The notes: generated from the letters alone by a model not told the origin. A DNA stretch of 64,000 bases from Actinokineospora enzanensis DSM 44649 (GCF_000374445.1 NZ_KB894433.1:1-64000); one strand, 5' to 3'. Counted from the first letter of the stretch, positions 8,687-19,244 are shown. Translations and numbers: made by a program.

Positions 8687-10017
8687 CCTCGGCGGCGAGC
8701 GTGACTGCTAAACCGATCCGTGTGGCCCTGCTCGGCTGCGGGACGGTCGGCACCGAGATCGTCCGGCTGCTCACCGACCAGGCCGACGAGCTGACCGCGC
8801 GGGTCGGCGCCCCGCTGGAGCTGGCGGGCATCGCCGTGCGCAGGCCGAACAAGCACCGCCAGGTGCCCGCCGAGCTGCTCACCACCGACGCCGCGGGCCT
8901 CGTCGCGCGCGACGACGTGGACGTGGTGGTGGAGGTCATCGGCGGCATCGAGCCGACCAGGGGTTGGCTGCTGGCCGCGCTGAACGCGGGCAAGTCCGTG
9001 GTCACCGCGAACAAGGCGCTGCTGGCCGAGCACGCAGGCGAGCTGTTCGAGGCCGCCGACCGCACCGGCGCCGACCTGTACTTCGAGGCCGCGGTGGCGG
9101 GCGCGATCCCGCTGGTGCGGCCGCTGCGCGAGTCGCTGGCAGGCGACCGCATCACCCGGGTGATGGGGATCGTCAACGGCACCACCAACTTCATCCTCTC
9201 CGCGATGGACGAGACCGGCGCGGGCTACGCCGAGACGCTGGACGAGGCGTCCCGGCTGGGCTACGCGGAGGCCGACCCGACCGCGGACGTGGACGGCTTC
9301 GACGCCGCCTCCAAGGCCGCCATCCTCGCCTCGCTGGCCTTCCACACCCGGGTCACCGCCGGTGACGTGCACCGCGAGGGCATCTCCCAGGTGACCTCGG
9401 CGGACATCGCCGCCGCCCGCGTGCTCGGCCGCACCATCAAGCTGCTGGCCATCTGCGAGCGGGTGCGCGGGACCGACCCGGACACCGGCGCGGCCACCGA
9501 GGCCGTCGCGGTCCGGGTGCACCCGGCGATGATCCCGCGCACGCACCCGCTGGCCGGGGTGAACGGCGCGTTCAACGCGGTCTTCGTGGAGGCGGAGGCC
9601 GCCGGGCAGCTGATGTTCTACGGGCAGGGAGCGGGCGGTGCACCCACCGCCAGCGCCGTGCTCGGCGACCTGGTCGCGGTCGCCCGCAACCGGGTCGTCG
9701 GCGGGCGCGGGCCGCGCGAGTCGGCGTACGCCGACCTGGCGGTGCGCCCGATCGCGCAGGCCTCGACCAGGTACCACATCAGCCTGGACGTCGCGGACCG
9801 CGCGGGTGTGCTGGCGGCGGTCGCCGCCGAGTTCGCCCAGCACGAGGTCAGCATCGCTGCCGTGCGCCAGGAAGGGCGCGCCACCGATGCCAGCCTGGTG
9901 ATCGTCACCCACTCGGCGCCGGACGCCGCCTTGCGGTCCACTGTGGACAAGCTGGCCGGGCTGCAGTTCGTGCACGAGGTGGTCAGCGTCATGCGGGTCG
10001 AAGGCGAGGATTCATGA
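8683..10017 (+). CDS. hom: Homoserine dehydrogenase
   Basis: 444 residues. It reduces aspartate semialdehyde to homoserine with NAD(P)H. The nucleotide-binding motif is [10 protein letters not shown], the catalytic core includes [11 protein letters not shown] and [19 protein letters not shown], and the last 80 residues form an ACT domain ([21 protein letters not shown]) expected to mediate threonine feedback. The TTG start at 8683 overlaps the lysA stop (TTGA) and has GGAG 7 nt upstream; GTG 8701 is an alternative start without a good ribosome site. Confidence 0.94.
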   Translation: MTSAASVTAKPIRVALLGCGTVGTEIVRLLTDQADELTARVGAPLELAGIAVRRPNKHRQVPAELLTTDAAGLVARDDVDVVVEVIGGIEPTRGWLLAALNAGKSVVTANKALLAEHAGELFEAADRTGADLYFEAAVAGAIPLVRPLRESLAGDRITRVMGIVNGTTNFILSAMDETGAGYAETLDEASRLGYAEADPTADVDGFDAASKAAILASLAFHTRVTAGDVHREGISQVTSADIAAARVLGRTIKLLAICERVRGTDPDTGAATEAVAVRVHPAMIPRTHPLAGVNGAFNAVFVEAEAAGQLMFYGQGAGGAPTASAVLGDLVAVARNRVVGGRGPRESAYADLAVRPIAQASTRYHISLDVADRAGVLAAVAAEFAQHEVSIAAVRQEGRATDASLVIVTHSAPDAALRSTVDKLAGLQFVHEVVSVMRVEGEDS

Positions 10018-11090
10018 CCATCCCCACCGAGGTGCGGCCGGGCTGGCCGGGCATCATCCAGGCCTACCGGGAGCGGATCGCGGTGCCCGACGGCGCCGAG
10101 GTGATCACCCTGGGCGAGGGCAACACGCCGCTGCTCCCGGCCCCGTACCTGTCCGAGGTCACCGGCTGCACGGTGTACCTGAAGGTCGAGGGCCACAACC
10201 CCACCGGGTCCTTCAAGGACCGCGGCATGACCGTGGCGATGACGCACGCGCGGGCCAACGGCCTGGAGGCGGTCATCTGCGCCTCCACCGGCAACACCTC
10301 CGCCTCCGCGTCCGCCTACGCCGCGCGCGCCGGGCTCACCTCCGCGGTCCTGGTGCCGCGCGGCAAGATCGCGCTCGGCAAGCTGGCCCAGGCGGTCGCC
10401 TACGGCGCGCGGATCCTGCAGATCGACGGGAACTTCGACGACTGCCTGGAACTGGCCCAGAAGACCGCGGCGGAGTACCCGATCGGCCTGGTCAACTCGG
10501 TCAACCCGGTGCGGCTGGTCGGGCAGAAGACGGCCGCCTGGGAGATCTGCGACGTGCTCGGCCGGGCGCCGGATATCCACTGCCTGCCGGTCGGCAACGC
10601 GGGCAACATCACCGCGTACTGGCGCGGCTACAACGACTACCTCGCCGACGGCCTGATCGAGCGGACCCCGCGCATGTTCGGCTTCCAGGCCGCGGGCGCG
10701 GCGCCGATCGTGCTGGGCGAGCCGGTCGCGAACCCGGAGACCATCGCCACCGCGATCCGGGTGGGCAGCCCGGCTTCCTGGACCGGCGCGGTCACCGCGC
10801 GCGACGAGTCCGGCGGCCTGATCGCCGCGGTCACCGACGAGCAGATCCTGGACGCCTACCGGCTGCTGCCCGTGCGCGAGGGGGTCTTCGTCGAGCCGGG
10901 CTCGGCGGCGAGCATCGCGGGCCTGCTGGACACGGCGGCGGACGGGCGGCTGCCGCGCGGGTCCGTGGTCGTCTGCACGGTCACCGGGCACGGCCTCAAG
11001 GACCCGGACACCGCGCTGCGCGAGGTGGTCGAGGTCGAACCGGTGCCGGTGGACGCCGGGGCGGTCATCTCGGCCCTGCAGCTGCGGTGA
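10014..11090 (+). CDS. thrC: Threonine synthase
   Basis: 358 residues, the short actinobacterial type. It converts O-phosphohomoserine to threonine with PLP, bound through the lysine in [11 protein letters not shown]. The phosphate-binding loop [11 protein letters not shown] and the glycine-rich [16 protein letters not shown] loop are also clear. Starts at ATG 10014 overlapping the hom stop (ATGA) and ends overlapping thrB by 4 bp, so the three threonine genes are translationally coupled. Confidence 0.95.
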   Translation: MTIPTEVRPGWPGIIQAYRERIAVPDGAEVITLGEGNTPLLPAPYLSEVTGCTVYLKVEGHNPTGSFKDRGMTVAMTHARANGLEAVICASTGNTSASASAYAARAGLTSAVLVPRGKIALGKLAQAVAYGARILQIDGNFDDCLELAQKTAAEYPIGLVNSVNPVRLVGQKTAAWEICDVLGRAPDIHCLPVGNAGNITAYWRGYNDYLADGLIERTPRMFGFQAAGAAPIVLGEPVANPETIATAIRVGSPASWTGAVTARDESGGLIAAVTDEQILDAYRLLPVREGVFVEPGSAASIAGLLDTAADGRLPRGSVVVCTVTGHGLKDPDTALREVVEVEPVPVDAGAVISALQLR

Positions 11091-11986
11091 GCGGGGGCGT
11101 CCGGGTACGCGTGCCCGCCTCCTCGGCGAACCTCGGCGCGGGGTTCGACGCGCTCGGCTTGGCGTTGGCGCTGCACGACGTGCTTGAGGTGCGGCGCGCG
11201 CCGTCCGGGCTGACCGTGCGGGTCACCGGCGAGGGCGCGGGCGAGGTGCCGCTGGACGGCACGCACCTGGTCGTGCGTGCCCTGCGGGCGGCCTGCGAGC
11301 GGCTCGGCCACGACCCCGGCGGGCTGGAACTGACCTGCGCCAACGCCATCCCACACGCGCGCGGCCTCGGCTCGTCGGCGGCCGCGATCGTCGCCGGGAT
11401 CGCGGCCGGGTACGGGCTCGCGGGCGTCGCGCTGACCGGTTCGGCGCTCGACGACGCGCTGCACCTGGCCGCCGAGTTCGAGGGGCACGCGGACAACGTC
11501 GCCGCGAGCCTGCTCGGCGGCGCGGTCATCGCGTGGCTGGACGGCGACCGGTTCCGGGCCGCGCGGGTGGAGCCGCACGCCGACCTGCGGCCGGTCGCGA
11601 TCATCCCGGGCGAGCAGTCCGCGACCCACGTGACCAGGGGGTTGCTGCCCGCGGTCGTGCCGCACGGGGACGCCGCGTTCGCCGCCGGGCGGGCCGCGCT
11701 GGCCGTGCACGCCATCGCCGAGCGCCCGGACCTGCTGCTGCCCGCCACCGCGGACACACTGCACCAGGACTACCGGGAGAAGGCGTGGCCGGAGTCGCTG
11801 CGGGTGGTCCGGGAGCTGCGCGCGCACGGCATCGCGGCCGCGATCTCCGGGGCCGGACCCACCGTGCTCGCCCTCGCGGCGACCGGCGCGGACCCGGTCT
11901 CGGCTACCCCGGTCGACCTCACCGGCTTCACTGTGCGGCCGATCGCGGTGGACCGACCGGGGGTACGGGTAGACCCGCTCGACTGA
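11087..11986 (+). CDS. thrB: Homoserine kinase
   Basis: 299 residues of the GHMP kinase superfamily. It phosphorylates homoserine for ThrC. Motif 1 is [20 protein letters not shown], the ATP-binding loop is [16 protein letters not shown], and the C-terminal GHMP motif [15 protein letters not shown] is present. GTG start overlaps the thrC stop (GTGA). It is the last gene of the operon; a 441-bp gap to rho follows. Confidence 0.94.
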   Translation: MSGGVRVRVPASSANLGAGFDALGLALALHDVLEVRRAPSGLTVRVTGEGAGEVPLDGTHLVVRALRAACERLGHDPGGLELTCANAIPHARGLGSSAAAIVAGIAAGYGLAGVALTGSALDDALHLAAEFEGHADNVAASLLGGAVIAWLDGDRFRAARVEPHADLRPVAIIPGEQSATHVTRGLLPAVVPHGDAAFAAGRAALAVHAIAERPDLLLPATADTLHQDYREKAWPESLRVVRELRAHGIAAAISGAGPTVLALAATGADPVSATPVDLTGFTVRPIAVDRPGVRVDPLD

Positions 11987-12427
11987 ACGGGAATACCGGT
12001 CGTGACGCGGACGTTCTGCCATTCGGGGCACCCGAGTGACTCAGATCACCGCGCCACGCCGGGAAACCGGGGCGACGCGCTGTGAGCCGGTTGTTGCACC
12101 TTGAGTGACTGCCGTCTACCCTCGGGGGCGTTCAGTCACCGCGCGCACGGGCGCCCGGTGTCGTTCCCGGGGAACTCTTTCCGGGTCGCATCATCTGCCG
12201 GGGTATCGGCTCAGTCCTAGCCAAGGTCCGAGTCGGCGCTCCCAGGTACCCGATGACCGTGGTGACCAGATGCTCCCTGTCGGCGATCTCGTCGTCCGGC
12301 CGGCCCGCCTCGCGGCCCGGCGGGCGCCGCGGTGCGCACAGGGAACGCAGATACGCCGTCTCGCATTCCGACGGACGGCGGTCCGCTGGTCCACGTAGGA
12401 GGCGGGGACCGGTCAGGAAGGACATGT
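11987..12427 (+). other. 441-bp gene-free region: thrB 3' end and long rho leader
   Basis: No convincing coding sequence is seen on either strand. It contains a predicted sigma-A promoter at 12094-12122 and then about 300 nt of transcribed leader before the rho start. A weak imperfect stem around 12054-12080 could end the thr operon. A long leader is expected for a rho gene that represses itself by early termination, but no specific structure is proven here. Confidence 0.5.
12094..12122 (+). promoter_or_regulatory. Predicted rho promoter
   Basis: TTGCAC (12094-12099) is followed after exactly 17 bp by TACCCT (12117-12122), a fair match to the actinobacterial housekeeping consensus TTGACA-N17-TANNNT. 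Transcription would start near 12129, giving a leader of about 300 nt. Confidence 0.55.
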
Positions 12428-14533
12428 GTGAGCAATACCGATCTACTGAGCGGCGAGGCCGACGCGCCCGCCGCCAAGGCCGCGGCGAACGGCGGCGCCC
12501 CGCGGCGCCGTGCGGGCCTGTCCGGCATGGTCCTGGCCGAACTGCGCCAGCTCGCGGGTGAGCTGGGGATCACCGGCACCACGGGGATGCGCAAGGGCGA
12601 CCTGATCGAGGCCATCAAGCAGCGGCAGGGCGGTGGCTCGGGCGGGGCCACCGCGCAGCAGCTGCCGCTCAACGGCACCGACGCCCCCGCGCGCCCCAAG
12701 CGCGAGCGCGCGCCCAAGGCCGCGGCCGAGACGGCCGCCGAGCCGGAGGCGGAGGCACCGCAGGGCGGCCGGGACGGCAGGCGTCGTCGCGCGGCCCGGC
12801 CCGCGGGCAGCCCCGAGGCCGCGACCACCGGGTCCGTCGGATCCGCTGGGTCCGCGGGAACCTCGACACCGGCCGCGACCAGCGCGCCGACCGGGGCGGC
12901 ACCCACGTCCGCATCCTCCGCGCCGACGGCACCGGCCACCGAGCAGCCCGCCGAGGGCACGCGCCCGGCCCGCTCCGACGACCGCCAGAACGACCGGCGT
13001 GACCGCGGCGACCGGCCGGACCGGGGCGACCGCAGGCGTGACCGCGGCGACCGCCCGGACCGGGGCGACCGCGGCGACCGGCAGGACCGGGGAGACCGTG
13101 GCGACCGGGGTGACCGCCAGGACCGGGGTGACCGCGGCGATCGCCAGGACCGTGGCGACCGGGGAGACCGGGGCGACCGTCAGGATCGCGGTGACCGGGG
13201 CGACCGGCAGGACCGGCACGACAACCGGCAGCAGGTGCGCCAGCAGGAGAACAACCGCTCCGCCGGGCCGGACGACGACGATGACGACGACGAGCGCGGC
13301 GGCCGCCGCGGTCGCCGGTTCCGCGACCGCCGCAGGCGCGGCGGCCGCACCGAGGGCGGCACCGGCCAGAACGACACCGAGGTGCGCGAGGACGACGTCC
13401 TGCTGCCCGTCGCCGGTGTGCTCGACGTGCTGGAGAACTACGCCTTCGTGCGCACCTCCGGCTACCTGGCGGGCCCGAACGACGTGTACGTGTCGCTGTC
13501 GCTGGTCCGCAAGTACGGCCTGCGCCGCGGCGACGCGATCACCGGCCTGGTGCGCCAGCCGCGCGAGGGCGAGCAGCAGCGGCAGAAGTTCAACCCGCTG
13601 GTCCGGGTGGAGACGATCAACGGCCTGGAGCCGGACGCGGCGCGCAACCGCCCCGAGTTCACCAAGCTGACGCCGCTCTACCCGAACGAGCGGCTGCGCC
13701 TGGAGACCGAGTCGCACATCCTCACCACTCGCGTCATCGACCTGGTGATGCCGGTTGGCAAGGGGCAGCGCGCGCTCATCGTGTCCCCGCCCAAGGCGGG
13801 CAAGACCTCGGTGCTGCAGGCGATCGCGAACGCGATCACCACCAACAACCCCGAGGTCTACCTCATGGTGGTGCTCGTCGACGAGCGCCCGGAAGAGGTC
13901 ACCGACATGCAGCGGTCGGTGAAGGGCGAGGTCATCGCCTCCACCTTCGACCGCCCGCCGGGCGACCACACCACGGTCGCCGAGCTGTCCATCGAGCGCG
14001 CCAAGCGCCTGGTGGAGATGGGCCACGACGTGGTCGTGCTGCTGGACTCGATCACCCGCCTGGGCCGCGCGTACAACCTCGCGGCCCCGGCCTCCGGACG
14101 CATCCTGTCCGGTGGTGTCGACTCCACGGCGCTGTTCCCGCCCAAGCGGTTCCTCGGCGCGGCACGCAACATCGAGGGTGGCGGCTCGCTGACCATCTTC
14201 GCCACCGCGCTGGTGGAGACCGGGTCGGCCGGTGACACGGTGATCTTCGAGGAGTTCAAGGGCACCGGCAACGCCGAGCTCAAGCTGGACCGCAAGATCG
14301 CCGACAAGCGGATCTTCCCCGCGGTGGACGTCGACCCGTCCGGTACCCGCAAGGAGGAGCTGCTGCTCTCGCCGGACGAGATGGCGATCACCGTCAAGCT
14401 CCGCCGGGTGCTGCACGCGCTCGACAGCCAGGCCGCCATCGAGCTGCTGCTCGACCGGCTGCGCAAGTCCCGCACCAACATCGAGTTCCTGATGCAGGTC
14501 GCCAAGACCACGCCTGCCGGGAACGACGACTAG
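12428..14533 (+). CDS. rho: Transcription termination factor Rho with long RGD-repeat insertion
   Basis: The GTG start at 12428 is supported by AGGAAGGA upstream. The product is 701 residues, far longer than the about 420 of E. coli Rho. A SAP-like Rho N-terminal helix bundle ([16 protein letters not shown]) is followed by a long Ala/Pro region, a repeated DRGDR tract, an Asp run and an Arg-rich patch. Then come the RNA-binding cold-shock domain ([19 protein letters not shown]) and the hexameric ATPase with Walker [10 protein letters not shown] and Walker [13 protein letters not shown]. The basic, disordered insertion is typical of high-GC actinobacteria and adds RNA affinity; it may also promote condensates. 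Confidence 0.96.
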   Translation: MSNTDLLSGEADAPAAKAAANGGAPRRRAGLSGMVLAELRQLAGELGITGTTGMRKGDLIEAIKQRQGGGSGGATAQQLPLNGTDAPARPKRERAPKAAAETAAEPEAEAPQGGRDGRRRRAARPAGSPEAATTGSVGSAGSAGTSTPAATSAPTGAAPTSASSAPTAPATEQPAEGTRPARSDDRQNDRRDRGDRPDRGDRRRDRGDRPDRGDRGDRQDRGDRGDRGDRQDRGDRGDRQDRGDRGDRGDRQDRGDRGDRQDRHDNRQQVRQQENNRSAGPDDDDDDDERGGRRGRRFRDRRRRGGRTEGGTGQNDTEVREDDVLLPVAGVLDVLENYAFVRTSGYLAGPNDVYVSLSLVRKYGLRRGDAITGLVRQPREGEQQRQKFNPLVRVETINGLEPDAARNRPEFTKLTPLYPNERLRLETESHILTTRVIDLVMPVGKGQRALIVSPPKAGKTSVLQAIANAITTNNPEVYLMVVLVDERPEEVTDMQRSVKGEVIASTFDRPPGDHTTVAELSIERAKRLVEMGHDVVVLLDSITRLGRAYNLAAPASGRILSGGVDSTALFPPKRFLGAARNIEGGGSLTIFATALVETGSAGDTVIFEEFKGTGNAELKLDRKIADKRIFPAVDVDPSGTRKEELLLSPDEMAITVKLRRVLHALDSQAAIELLLDRLRKSRTNIEFLMQVAKTTPAGNDD
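12990..13220 (+). repeat. Degenerate tandem repeat encoding Rho DRGDR tract
   Basis: Near-repeats built on gaccg-ggg-gaccgc units follow each other in frame and encode alternating Asp-Arg-Gly-Asp-Arg and Gln-Asp-Arg-Gly. The units are short and of variable phase, so slippage can change copy number without breaking the frame. It lies inside rho and has no CRISPR character. Confidence 0.75.
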
Positions 14534-14940
14534 TCGGTCGTCGGGTTCGACCCACCGAGTCCCCGCGCGCCCCACCGGGCCCGCGGGGACTCGGTCGTTC
14601 CGGCCACCGCCAGCAGCACCGCCACCGGGACACCGACGGTGAGCGCCCAGGACGTCGGCACGGCCACCGGGCCCACCAGCAGCCCGGCCGCGAACCAGGC
14701 CACCGGGTACGGCAGCGCCAGCGCGGCGCGCAGCCAGCCGGACGGCCAGCCCACCTTCGGCACCAGTCCCGCGGTCACCGCGGCGGCCGCGCCGAACTGC
14801 CCGACGCACAGCGTGACCTGCCAGGACGCGGCCAGCAGCAGCCCGCCCAGCGCGGTCAGGCCGAGCACGGCGGCGGTGAACAGCACCGGCGCGGCCAGCC
14901 AGACCGACACCGGCAGCGGGTAGCCCTCGGCGCGGCGCAC
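14530..14940 (-). CDS. Small four-helix membrane protein, unknown function
   Basis: 136 residues from GTG 14940; a longer frame upstream is rich in Arg/Pro and unlikely to be translated. Four hydrophobic segments are visible (around VWLAAPVLFTAAVLGL, VTLCVGQFGAAAAVTAG, AALALPYPVAWFAAGLLVG and ALTVGVPVAVLLAVAG). No family is recognised. It is convergent with rho, the two stop codons overlapping by a few bases, and the rho terminator hairpin lies within its 3' end. Confidence 0.5.
   Translation of the reverse strand: MRRAEGYPLPVSVWLAAPVLFTAAVLGLTALGGLLLAASWQVTLCVGQFGAAAAVTAGLVPKVGWPSGWLRAALALPYPVAWFAAGLLVGPVAVPTSWALTVGVPVAVLLAVAGTTESPRARWGARGLGGSNPTTD
14555..14594 (+). terminator. Hairpin after rho
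   Basis: Perfect 13-bp arms (14555-14567 and 14582-14594, starting CCGAGTCCCC) around a 14-nt loop. There is no T-tract, as is usual for actinobacterial terminators. It lies 21 bp after the rho stop codon and would act on the convergent gene too. Confidence 0.7.
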
Positions 14941-15194
14941 GCCGTCCAGTCTGCGGACATCTCGACGGCGCGGCAGACTACGTTCGGTGAGCGGCCACGC
15001 ACCCGCGGTCGGAGGTCGTTCCCGGTCGGTGAACGGTCGGGTGCGGCCGTTCGGGTTCGGGGAATAGCCCGGTCGCGCCCCGCGTTGCAGCTCACGCCAG
15101 CCCGTCTGGCACACTGTCAGGTCGAGTCCGGCTCCGGTTCACCCTGATCTGTTTCGGGGACCCGGCGGCCACCAGAGGAGAGGCGACCAGTTCC

Positions 15195-15416
15195 GTGAAG
15201 AACGGCATTCACCCCGAGTACGTCACCACCAGCGTGACGTGCGGCTGCGGCAACACCTTCACCACTCGCAGCACCAAGACTTCCGGCAGCATCTTCGTCG
15301 AGGTCTGCTCCGCCTGCCACCCGTTCTACACCGGCAAGCAGAAGATCCTCGACACCGGCGGCCGGGTCGCGCGCTTCGAGGCCCGCTACGGCAAGCGGAC
15401 CAAGACCGCGAAGTAG
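15195..15416 (+). CDS. rpmE: 50S ribosomal protein L31, zinc-containing type
   Basis: 73 residues. The zinc-binding cysteines of the C+ form are kept: CGCGNTF and [10 protein letters not shown]. This is the housekeeping L31 that is exchanged for a cysteine-free paralogue under zinc limitation in many actinobacteria. GTG start preceded by GAGGAGAGG. Located between rho and prfA as in mycobacteria, with its own terminator. Confidence 0.96.
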   Translation: MKNGIHPEYVTTSVTCGCGNTFTTRSTKTSGSIFVEVCSACHPFYTGKQKILDTGGRVARFEARYGKRTKTAK

Positions 15417-15424
15417 CTCCGCAG

Positions 15425-15460
15425 ACGGCGCCCGCCCGGGTCATTCGGGGCGGGCGCCGT
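15425..15460 (+). terminator. Terminator hairpin after rpmE
   Basis: 13-bp arms 15425-15437 (ACGGCGCCCGCCC) and 15448-15460 separated by 10 nt, 8 bp behind the rpmE stop. GC-rich and without a strong T-tract. Confidence 0.75.
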
Positions 15461-15553
15461 TCGCATGTCCCGCCCAGGCCCGCTCTGTCTTTGACCCGCC
15501 CCTCCCGCCTAGCCTTTTGACCCACCCTCCCGCCCAAGTCCCCAGGGGATCCC

Positions 15554-16630
15554 GTGGAATCGACCTCGCTCGCCGAACAGCTCGCCGAGTACGCCGAGCT
15601 GGAGGTCGCGCTCGCCGATCCGAGCGTGCACGCCGACCAGGACCGCGCCCGCAAGCTGGGCCGTCGCTACGCCCAGCTGACGCCGGTGGTGAAGGCCGCC
15701 CGCGAGCTGGAGTCCGTGCGCAACGACCTGGAGGCGGCGCGCGAGCTGGCAGGCGAGGACGCCGCGTTCGCCGCGGAGGCCGACGAGCTGGCGTCCCGCA
15801 TCCCGCGGCTGGAGACCAAGCTGACCGAGCTGCTGCTCCCGCGCGACCCGCACGACGGCGCGGACGTGCTGATGGAGGTCAAGTCCGGCGAGGGCGGCGA
15901 GGAGTCGGCCCTGTTCGCGGGTGACCTGCTGCGCATGTACCTGCGCTACGCGGAGCGGCACGGCTGGAAGGCCGAGGTGCTCGACGGCACCGAGTCCGAC
16001 CTGGGCGGCTACAAGGACGTCACGGTCGCCATCAAGAGCAAGGGCACCGACCCCGACGGCGTCTGGTCCCGGCTGAAGTTCGAGGGCGGCGTGCACCGCG
16101 TCCAGCGCGTCCCGGTGACCGAGTCGCAGGGCCGCATCCACACCTCGGCGGCCGGGGTGCTGGTCGTGCCGGAGGTGGAGGACACAGCCGATATCGAGGA
16201 GATCCCGGACAAGGACCTGCGCATCGACGTGTACCGCTCGTCGGGCAAGGGCGGCCAGAGCGTGAACACGACGGACTCGGCGGTCCGCATCACCCACCTG
16301 CCCACCGGCATCGTGGTCTCCTGCCAGAACGAGCGCTCCCAGCTGCAGAACAAGGCCCGCGCCATGCAGGTGCTGCGGGCCAGGCTGGTCGCCGCCGCGG
16401 AGGAGGAGGCGGCCAAGCAGGCCTCCGACGCCCGCCGCAGCCAGGTGCGCACCGTCGACCGGTCCGAGCGGGTCCGGACGTACAACTTCCCGGAGAACCG
16501 CATCTCCGACCACCGGGTCGGCTACAAGGCGCACAACCTGGAGGCGGTGCTCGACGGCGACCTCGACGCGGTCCTCGACGCCCTGGCGGAGGCGGACCGC
16601 ACCGAGCGGCTGGCCGGTTCCGCGGGTTAA
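15554..16630 (+). CDS. prfA: Peptide chain release factor 1
   Basis: 358 residues, standard length. It recognises UAA and UAG and hydrolyses peptidyl-tRNA. The universal GGQ motif is present in [17 protein letters not shown]; its Gln is the target of the methyltransferase encoded next door. The PxT-type tripeptide region and the C-terminal [16 protein letters not shown] segment are typical. GTG start with AGGGGAT upstream. The stop codon abuts the prmC frame, so the two are co-transcribed. Confidence 0.96.
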   Translation: MESTSLAEQLAEYAELEVALADPSVHADQDRARKLGRRYAQLTPVVKAARELESVRNDLEAARELAGEDAAFAAEADELASRIPRLETKLTELLLPRDPHDGADVLMEVKSGEGGEESALFAGDLLRMYLRYAERHGWKAEVLDGTESDLGGYKDVTVAIKSKGTDPDGVWSRLKFEGGVHRVQRVPVTESQGRIHTSAAGVLVVPEVEDTADIEEIPDKDLRIDVYRSSGKGGQSVNTTDSAVRITHLPTGIVVSCQNERSQLQNKARAMQVLRARLVAAAEEEAAKQASDARRSQVRTVDRSERVRTYNFPENRISDHRVGYKAHNLEAVLDGDLDAVLDALAEADRTERLAGSAG

Positions 16631-17506
16631 GTGGTGCCCATGAGCAGGCAGCCTCTCCGCTTGGCCATCCTGGAAGCCGAACGCGTCCTCACCGCCGCCG
16701 GTGTGGACTCACCCCGCGTCGACGCGGAGCTGTTGGCCGCGCACGTGCTCGGGGTGTCGCGGGGCAAGCTGCCGATGGTGCCGCTGGTGGACCCGCCGGT
16801 GGTCGACGCCATCGGCAAGCTGGTGACCCGCCGCGCGCGCCGGGAGCCGTTGCAGCACCTGATCGGGACGGCCGTCATGGGGGGCGTGACCGTGTCGGTC
16901 GGGCCGGGGGTGTTCGTGCCCCGGCCGGAGACCGAGCTGTTGTTCGCCTGGGGGCTGACGGCCCTGAATGGGGTTTCGAACCCTGTCGTGGTCGATCTGT
17001 GCACCGGTTCCGGCGCATTGGCCCTGGCGATCGCCAATGCGCGGCCGGACGCGGTCGTGCACGCGGTGGACTTCGATTCCTCGGCATTGGCATGGGCCCG
17101 GCGGAATGCCGATGCCTGCGCGGCGGCGGGGGATACGCCCATCCTGCTGCACTCGGCCGATGTGACCCGGCCGGATTTCGGGGTGGAGCTGGAAGCGCGG
17201 GTGGATTTGGTGGTCTGCAATCCGCCTTATGTGCCGGAAGGGACCGAGGTGCCACCGGAGGTGGCCGACCACGACCCGTTCCACGCCGTGTTCTCGGGCG
17301 CCGACGGCCTCGTCGTGATCCGCGCCGTCATCTCGGCCGCCGCTCGACTGCTTCGTCCCGGCGGCGCGGTGGCCATCGAACACGATGACACACATGGGGA
17401 ATCCGTCCCGGCCCTGCTCGCGGCGCGCCGGGTTCTGTCTACTGTGGAGGATCACGCCGACCTGGCCGGACGACCCAGGTTCGCCACCGCCCGACGCGCC
17501 GGATGA
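16631..17506 (+). CDS. prmC: Release factor glutamine N5-methyltransferase
   Basis: About 291 residues from GTG 16631, which immediately follows the prfA stop; ATG 16640 is an equally possible start. It methylates the GGQ glutamine of RF1/RF2 with S-adenosylmethionine. The SAM motif is VVDLCTGSGALALAIA, and the catalytic NPPY sits in LVVCNPPYVPEG. In mycobacteria the next gene is the Sua5 homologue; here nearly 3.9 kb of unrelated genes lie between them. Confidence 0.94.
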   Translation: MVPMSRQPLRLAILEAERVLTAAGVDSPRVDAELLAAHVLGVSRGKLPMVPLVDPPVVDAIGKLVTRRARREPLQHLIGTAVMGGVTVSVGPGVFVPRPETELLFAWGLTALNGVSNPVVVDLCTGSGALALAIANARPDAVVHAVDFDSSALAWARRNADACAAAGDTPILLHSADVTRPDFGVELEARVDLVVCNPPYVPEGTEVPPEVADHDPFHAVFSGADGLVVIRAVISAAARLLRPGGAVAIEHDDTHGESVPALLAARRVLSTVEDHADLAGRPRFATARRAG

Positions 17507-17523
17507 TCTGAACGATTGGGCGG

Positions 17524-18630
17524 TCATTCGATCAGTGTCGGGCTCCCCCATGTCAGCTCTGGAGTTCTCCCCCCTGTCTCCATGTGATCTCCGGGAGTCT
17601 CTGGGCTCCAGGCTATCAACTTCAGGTGGTGTACATCCGTTACATCGTGCCGGATCCAGACCGGCATGCCTGCTCGTACAATGTGCTTGACTTGCGGCGT
17701 GTTGTCCAGAAAAACCTGAAAGATGCCCGACTGGTCGCCGCTCGATGCGATATCATGGATTCCAATAACGGATTCGAACCTGCGATAGCTTCGGTTGAGT
17801 GCGTATTCGATATTTCCGGTCGGTGAGCTGGCGAAGAGACCGGGGCGACATGCGATGCTGTTCTTGTGGCGTAGCCCTCTGATGTCTGCGGTGGTGAATC
17901 GGATATCGTAGCTTTTGCGTACCGGCTCCAGTGACGCGGTCAAGGATCGAGTATGGGCCGGTGTGGCGTTGGAGTTGCCCATAAGAGCGGCGAGAATCTC
18001 TCCGATGCCTTTAGGTGTAATCCTGTCGATCTCATATATGGTATTTGAATGTGTCACGCAAAAGGCGGGAATCTCGCTTGGGCCGCTATTAGGTAGAATA
18101 ACGGACAGAATTCCTGGGGTTGCCGATGCCTGCTTGCTCTCGATGCTTTTTTGTAGCACGGCGGACTCGAATCTGCTGCTATGCAGCATGCCCGGTGGGC
18201 CGATTTTGCGCACCCGCTCGGTGTGCGCCGGTGATGCGATGAAAAGAACGAAGTCTGCCTGATTCATCTGTGTCACGGACCAAGTTTCCCAGTTTTGCCG
18301 CACTCCGGTTGCCCACTGGTCGAAGTGGACGGTAAGGTCCGTGTTGGCCTGCAGGATCTCGGCGAACTTGCTAACGTTCCCGAGGTGCTCGGCGGATTCA
18401 TGGGCGTAGCAAATGAACACCCTGAGAGGGTGCTCGGTCACTGCTTCAGGCAGGTGTCGATCATCGGAATTCGGTGTGGGCGGCGCTGGTTCCGACGAGG
18501 CTTGCGCTAACGTCAGTGCGTCTTTCTCCCATACAGTATCAACCGGCCAGTTGGCGACCGCGCTACGGAGCCTTTCGAGGGCGCTTGGCAATTTGTGCGG
18601 CTGTGGTTCATCGGCGTTCTTGCTGCTCAT
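17524..18630 (-). CDS. SEFIR-domain protein with C-terminal NPCBM-like domain
   Basis: 368 residues. Residues about 67-215 form a SEFIR (TIR-like) domain: LRVFICYAHESAEH, the VHFDQW strand end, and QMNQADFVLFIASPAHTERV are characteristic. Residues about 240-345 resemble the NPCBM/NEW2 carbohydrate-binding fold (SYRRFESVIGIHDIASSGDQ, IFQVFLDN, DVHHLKLIAW). There is no signal peptide or membrane helix, so the sugar-binding-like domain is probably intracellular. Bacterial SEFIR proteins are linked to signalling and conflict systems. It is the last gene of a three-gene minus-strand operon with the sigma factor; GAGAAGAG precedes its ATG. Confidence 0.75.
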   Translation of the reverse strand: MSSKNADEPQPHKLPSALERLRSAVANWPVDTVWEKDALTLAQASSEPAPPTPNSDDRHLPEAVTEHPLRVFICYAHESAEHLGNVSKFAEILQANTDLTVHFDQWATGVRQNWETWSVTQMNQADFVLFIASPAHTERVRKIGPPGMLHSSRFESAVLQKSIESKQASATPGILSVILPNSGPSEIPAFCVTHSNTIYEIDRITPKGIGEILAALMGNSNATPAHTRSLTASLEPVRKSYDIRFTTADIRGLRHKNSIACRPGLFASSPTGNIEYALNRSYRRFESVIGIHDIASSGDQSGIFQVFLDNTPQVKHIVRAGMPVWIRHDVTDVHHLKLIAWSPETPGDHMETGGRTPELTWGSPTLIE

Positions 18631-18665
18631 GCTCTTCTCTCCTTTCGTCGAGCAGACTGGGATAC

Positions 18666-19244
18666 CTACCGCCCGCTGTCCTCGAAGTATCTTTCCACCG
18701 CGCGTTGCGCTCGATTGATATAGGTTGATACGTGCTTGCTCTCGCAGTCGAGGATGTCGGCGATGTCAGATGGGGGCAGACCAAGGAAGTGCCGCATTAG
18801 GTAGGCTAGGCGATGTTTTTCGGGAAGGCTCGACAAGAAGCCGATAGCTTCGCTTAGCAGGGCCGCATTCTCGGGCGTGGTGCCGGGCGAGACCGCAGCC
18901 CTGTGTTGCGTCGCCAGATCATCGAATGATCCGCTGGGTATCATGCATGTTCTGGATCGCTTGCGGATCCGGTCCAGTGCGCTGTTCATTGCGATCTTTA
19001 CGAACCACGAGTCCGTCGATTCCGACTGTCGTATTCGGTCGATTGATTTGGCGGCCTTGATGAGCGAGTCCTGTAGGGCGTCTTGGGCGTCCTGTTGGGA
19101 TTCGAGCATGATGACTAGCGTCCCTAGAATCCTGCGCTTGTTTCGCTGGTACAGCCGCTCGACCCGATCCCAATCAGATGATGGGCACATGTTCGGATCG
19201 TCACACCCTGTCCTGTCGGGCGAACCTGACGCCCTTGGGTTCAC
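18666..19244 (-). CDS. ECF-like sigma-70 family factor
   Basis: 192 residues. Region 2 is recognisable (VERLYQRNKRRILGTLVIML, DAQDALQDSLIKAAKSI, STDSWFVKIAMNSALDRIRKR) and region 4 has the helix-turn-helix LPEKHRLAYLMRHFLGLPPSDIADIL. It should direct RNA polymerase to a small regulon. No canonical anti-sigma factor is adjacent; instead the gene overlaps the stop of an 80-residue protein upstream by ATGA and is followed 35 bp later by the SEFIR protein. Base composition is AT-richer than its neighbours. Confidence 0.83.
   Translation of the reverse strand: MNPRASGSPDRTGCDDPNMCPSSDWDRVERLYQRNKRRILGTLVIMLESQQDAQDALQDSLIKAAKSIDRIRQSESTDSWFVKIAMNSALDRIRKRSRTCMIPSGSFDDLATQHRAAVSPGTTPENAALLSEAIGFLSSLPEKHRLAYLMRHFLGLPPSDIADILDCESKHVSTYINRAQRAVERYFEDSGR

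Noticed and set aside
12990-13220. Regular short repeats that might suggest a CRISPR array
   Set aside because: Units are too short and in frame, encode DRGDR in Rho, and lack unique spacers. No CRISPR array is seen anywhere in the window.
12443-14809. Minus-strand frame of 788 codons opposite rho
   Set aside because: Antisense of the repeat-rich rho gene; no recognisable protein features.
17585-18730. Several plus-strand frames opposite the SEFIR and sigma genes
   Set aside because: Minus-strand products have clear domains, coupled starts and ribosome sites; the plus-strand frames have none.
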